In this document: piece by piece, positions 23,164 through 25,439 of the stretch | Position numbering within the stretch: position 1 is the first letter of the stretch | Layout: every line of letters starts with the position of its first letter | Origin: an uncultured Prevotella sp. | GTDB lineage: Bacteria; Bacteroidota; Bacteroidia; Bacteroidales; Bacteroidaceae | Direction of reading: 5' to 3' | DNA: 25,439 bases | Assembly (NCBI GenBank): GCA_937901345.1 | Contig: CALCHM010000008.1 | Span: forward strand, 1 to 25,439 | Translations under genes and position numbers: made by a program | The notes under the pieces: model-generated | Told to the model about the DNA's origin: nothing | The model's database searches: none | The model's input: only the letters and a program-made list of their open reading frames with translations

Positions 23164-24333
23164 TTATTGTTCAACGACTTCAACACAGTCGGCAAGACGC
23201 TTTGCTTTGTCGCGTACGTCGTCAAGATTGCCATCAAGCGCTGCGTTAACCACTACAACACCCATGCGTCGGCCAACGCGTGTTGTGGGTTTGCCAAAGA
23301 TGCGTACGTCAGCATCTTCCTCACAAGTGAGTTCCAATCCCTTGTAAGCGGGTGCGTTTTCGCTTGCAAATGTAGAGAGGATTACAGCACTTGCACCAAT
23401 ACGCATCTGCTTGATGCAGGGGATGGGCAAACCGAGTGCAGCACGAAGGTGGAGTTCAAATTCGTTAAAGTTTTGCGTGCCAGCAAGTGTCACCATACCT
23501 GTGTCGTGAGGGCGGGGAGACAATTCTGAGAAGTACACACCGTTTTCGTGAGACAAGAAGAATTCCACACCCCAAAGTCCGGCACCGGTGAGTGCTTCAG
23601 TCACCTTTGCCGCCATTTCCTGCGCTTCCTTCAAGTGTTCGGGAGCGATAGCAGCGGGTTGGAAACTTTCGCGGTAGTCACCACCCTTTTGTACGTGTCC
23701 GATGGGCGGACAGAAGAGTGTGGGACCGTTTTTCTGAGTCACCGTAAGCAAGGTGATTTCGCTATCGAACTGGATAAATTCTTCAATGATGAGTTCCTTA
23801 AGGTCGCCACGACTACCTGAGATGCCATATTCCCAAGCGTGCTGCAAGTCGGCAGCGCTTTTCACCACGCTCTGACCTTTACCCGATGACGACATCAAAG
23901 GTTTAACAACACAGGGGAAACCAATCTTTCCAGCGGCCTCCTGAAGTTCTTCGAAGGTTGTGGCATAGAAATACTTTGCCGTTTTCAATCCCAACTCCTT
24001 AGCGGCAAGGTCGCGAATGGCCTTGCGGTTCATCGTAAAGTTTACGGCACGCGCTGAGGGCGTAACCTGTATGCCTTCTGCTTCAAAGTCGTAAAGGCGC
24101 TCTGTGCGGATGGCTTCAATTTCAGGTACGATAATGTCGGGGCGATGTTTGCGAACAGCATTTTCAAGCGCTTCACCATCGAGCATCGAGAATACTTCAA
24201 ACGCATCGGCCACCTGCATTGCGGGAGCACCGGGGTAAGAATCACATGCGATAACGTGTTGACCCAATCGCTGAGCCGCAATGGTGAATTCCTTACCGAG
24301 TTCACCGCTACCAAGAAGGAGGATTTTTTTCAT
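23164..24333 (-). CDS. purT: PurT, formate-dependent GAR transformylase
   Basis: This 389-residue ATP-grasp enzyme makes formyl-GAR from GAR, formate and ATP in purine synthesis. The N-terminal domain begins ILLLGSGELGKEF. The ATP-grasp part has VVKPLMSSSGKGQS near residues 150-163, and GAGLWGVEFFL and FSELSPRPHDTGMVT further on hold metal and ATP ligands. Length equals E. coli PurT (392). I start at MKKILLL (24333). The frame extends ten codons upstream without match. A TAATTTTG box at 24422-24429 on the minus strand may be its promoter, with an 8-bp-stem hairpin in the leader. Confidence 0.96.
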   Translation of the reverse strand: MKKILLLGSGELGKEFTIAAQRLGQHVIACDSYPGAPAMQVADAFEVFSMLDGEALENAVRKHRPDIIVPEIEAIRTERLYDFEAEGIQVTPSARAVNFTMNRKAIRDLAAKELGLKTAKYFYATTFEELQEAAGKIGFPCVVKPLMSSSGKGQSVVKSAADLQHAWEYGISGSRGDLKELIIEEFIQFDSEITLLTVTQKNGPTLFCPPIGHVQKGGDYRESFQPAAIAPEHLKEAQEMAAKVTEALTGAGLWGVEFFLSHENGVYFSELSPRPHDTGMVTLAGTQNFNEFELHLRAALGLPIPCIKQMRIGASAVILSTFASENAPAYKGLELTCEEDADVRIFGKPTTRVGRRMGVVVVNAALDGNLDDVRDKAKRLADCVEVVEQ

Positions 24334-24400
24334 AAGTCCATATCGTGAGTCTCTACAACCCACATTTTTATAACGTAAGTTTCTTTAATTAAAAATAAAA

Positions 24401-24422
24401 GCAACGCAAGTCACTGCGTTGC
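24401..24422 (-). terminator. Hairpin between the small gene and purT
   Basis: GCAACGCA (24401-24408) pairs perfectly with TGCGTTGC (24415-24422) around a 6-nt loop. On the minus strand TTTTATTTTT follows, so it can terminate the 58-residue gene. It also directly abuts the possible purT -7 box (24422-24429) and would lie in the purT leader. Confidence 0.65.
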
Positions 24423-24451
24423 AAAATTATAAATAAAAAACGAGTTGAACG

Positions 24452-24628
24452 TTAATTACCACGGTTAACTTCACTCTTTAAAATGACTACGGACGCGGGG
24501 CCCTGCTCTGTTGTGAAATGGATGGCCTCTAATTCGGGTTGCTGAGGACGATAGGCACGAGCGAAAGCACGCAAATTGTGAAGTACACGCGGACTGGGAT
24601 GAGAAGAAAGAGGAGTAGAATCAGTCAT
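24452..24628 (-). CDS. Small 58-residue protein of unknown function
   Basis: An ATG at 24628 opens a 58-codon frame ending TAA at 24452-24454. It starts MTDSTPLSSHPSPRVLHNLR, continues FARAYRPQQPELEA, and ends in a short strand-like piece (ASVVILKSEVNRGN). There is no signal peptide or membrane segment. The L-x-FARAY pattern recalls small uncharacterised Bacteroidales proteins, from memory only. Support comes from a normal start, good codon use like that of its neighbours and a terminator-like hairpin 30 bp downstream. It lies upstream of purT on the same strand. Confidence 0.55.
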   Translation of the reverse strand: MTDSTPLSSHPSPRVLHNLRAFARAYRPQQPELEAIHFTTEQGPASVVILKSEVNRGN

Positions 24629-24743
24629 AGGCAGATGATATTTGTGAGTGTTTATTCTTAAAACGCATCAAACTACGTATTAGTATATTCAAGTAAAAAA
24701 ATATTTCCCACAACCTACCACGGAGGAGTTCTTAAAAAACGTG

Positions 24744-24751
24744 TAAATTTG
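24744..24751 (+). promoter_or_regulatory. Promoter -7 box for the hexosaminidase gene
   Basis: TAAATTTG followed by C matches the Bacteroidota -7 box, 41 bp before the ATG. No clear TTTG is seen at the usual upstream distance. Confidence 0.5.
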
Positions 24752-24791
24752 CAAGCAATCAAACATCCTACATCATCAACAATCATTCATC

Positions 24792-25391
24792 ATGAAACGC
24801 ATGCTGCTCGCCCTGCTCTGCACGGCAACGTTAGGAGGCAACGCACAGACGTTGCTCCCAGCGCCTCAACACTTGGAATATACCTCGAAGAAACAGTTTG
24901 AACTTCACCAAGGTTTGCAACCTCAAACGATGGCGGGAGCACCTGCCCCGACGCTTCTGCTTCAAGAAGCATTACGGAGTGAAGTTTCCTCAAAAGCGGG
25001 CAACACCTGCCTCATCCTACCCTACCCTGCTGCTCCCAATGCCGAAGCCTACCAATTGCGCATCACGCCTGACTCGTTGCTGATTTATGCACAGACCGAA
25101 GGCGGTGTTACGTGTGCTGCCGCCACCCTGATGCAGTTGACGTCGGAGAAAGGGACGCTCCCTTGCGTCACCATTACTGATGCACCCGCATATGCCTGGC
25201 GTGGCATCATGCTGGACGTTTCGCGCCACTTCTTCCCCATGACTTATCTGAAAAAACAGATTGATATCCTTGCGCGCCACAAAATGAACACGCTCCACCT
25301 CCACCTAACCGATGCTGCGGGTTGGAGAATGGAAATCAAGAAATATTGTAGATTCTGTAAGACTCACACATTACACAAGGAAACAAAATAA
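24792..25391 (+). pseudogene. GH20 beta-N-acetylhexosaminidase, interrupted
   Basis: The frame starts with a signal peptide (MKRMLLALLCTATLGGNAQ), followed by a GH20 N-terminal domain (about residues 20-128) and the beginning of the catalytic barrel. YAWRGIMLDVSRHFFPM (134-150) and LHLHLTDAAGWRMEIKKY (168-185) are classic. After Y185 the family sequence stops. Fourteen unrelated residues lead to a stop at 25389-25391. The catalytic Asp-Glu pair of GH20 lies beyond this point, so the product as read cannot be active. The native part would be an exported enzyme releasing N-acetylhexosamine from glycans. The break at about 25346 coincides with a sequence change to what looks like an insertion element. 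Confidence 0.85.
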
Positions 25392-25439
25392 TCAGTAAAG
25401 GATCTACAGGAGGCATACTATGGGAGATTCAGCAAAGAC
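25347..25439 (+). mobile_element. Left end of a probable insertion sequence
   Basis: From about 25347 the sequence no longer continues the GH20 gene. TGTAGAT at 25347-25353 is mirrored by ATCTACA at 25402-25408. A new frame follows. The element runs off the window, so family and target duplication cannot be seen. A transposase-bearing IS is the simplest reading. Confidence 0.55.
25420..25439 (+). CDS. Start of a gene inside the insertion (partial)
   Basis: An ATG at 25420 begins MGDSAK and is cut by the window edge. AGGAGG at 25408-25413, 6 bp before it, is a perfect Shine-Dalgarno sequence, unlike the native genes in this window. A transposase is likely from context, but six residues cannot identify it. 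Confidence 0.45.

Overview
The window reads as chromosome from a Bacteroidota species of the order Bacteroidales, most like Prevotellaceae by gene content; I cannot name the species. Three things support this. The promoters visible upstream of several genes follow the Bacteroidota pattern TTTG - about 19-20 bp - TAnnTTTG. Most starts lack a strong Shine-Dalgarno sequence. The proteins (PurT, FtsA/FtsZ tails, exported AQ-cleaved small proteins, a DUF6261-like protein, a YtrA-type GntR regulator) are typical of the group. Nearly all of the window is ordinary housekeeping chromosome, with a few small repetitive or mobile sequences between genes.

Layout. 1-499: gene-free flank with short repeats and a strong hairpin. 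500-5697 (minus): sbcD then sbcC, the two subunits of the SbcCD nuclease, split by a roughly 200-bp palindromic foldback element inside 24-bp direct repeats. 6006-9808 (plus): an ABC ATPase, its permease, a YtrA/GntR regulator, and three small exported proteins, the first and third being paralogues. 10009-10329: a YbjQ/UPF0145 protein. 10330-11057: gene-free, with an 11-bp repeat array and the murG promoter. 11058-17219: the distal half of the division and cell wall (dcw) cluster, murG-murC-ftsQ-ftsA-ftsZ, closed by a terminator. 17355-18563: a second complete ftsZ without the C-terminal tail. 18618-19751: a YqeY-like protein and a YgjP-like metallopeptidase. 19902-19975: a CAT-anticodon tRNA with a clear promoter and terminator. 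20049-20825 (minus): a DUF6261-like gene whose promoter lies at the edge of an array of 41-bp repeats carrying a 16-bp palindrome. 21624-23069 (minus): a Fur-family regulator and a lipoprotein DNA/RNA endonuclease. 23164-24333 (minus): purT. 24452-24628 (minus): a 58-residue protein. 24792-25346: a GH20 hexosaminidase cut off by what looks like an insertion element that runs off the right edge.

How the genes work together. MurG and MurC make peptidoglycan precursors. FtsQ, FtsA and FtsZ build the divisome, and a second FtsZ with its catalytic loop intact but no tail sits beside them under what may be its own promoter. The ABC/GntR block looks like a self-regulated transporter with envelope proteins. 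The two most unusual signals are the tandem ftsZ pair and the palindrome array upstream of the DUF6261-like gene. The foldback element inside the operon of a hairpin-cleaving nuclease is the third.
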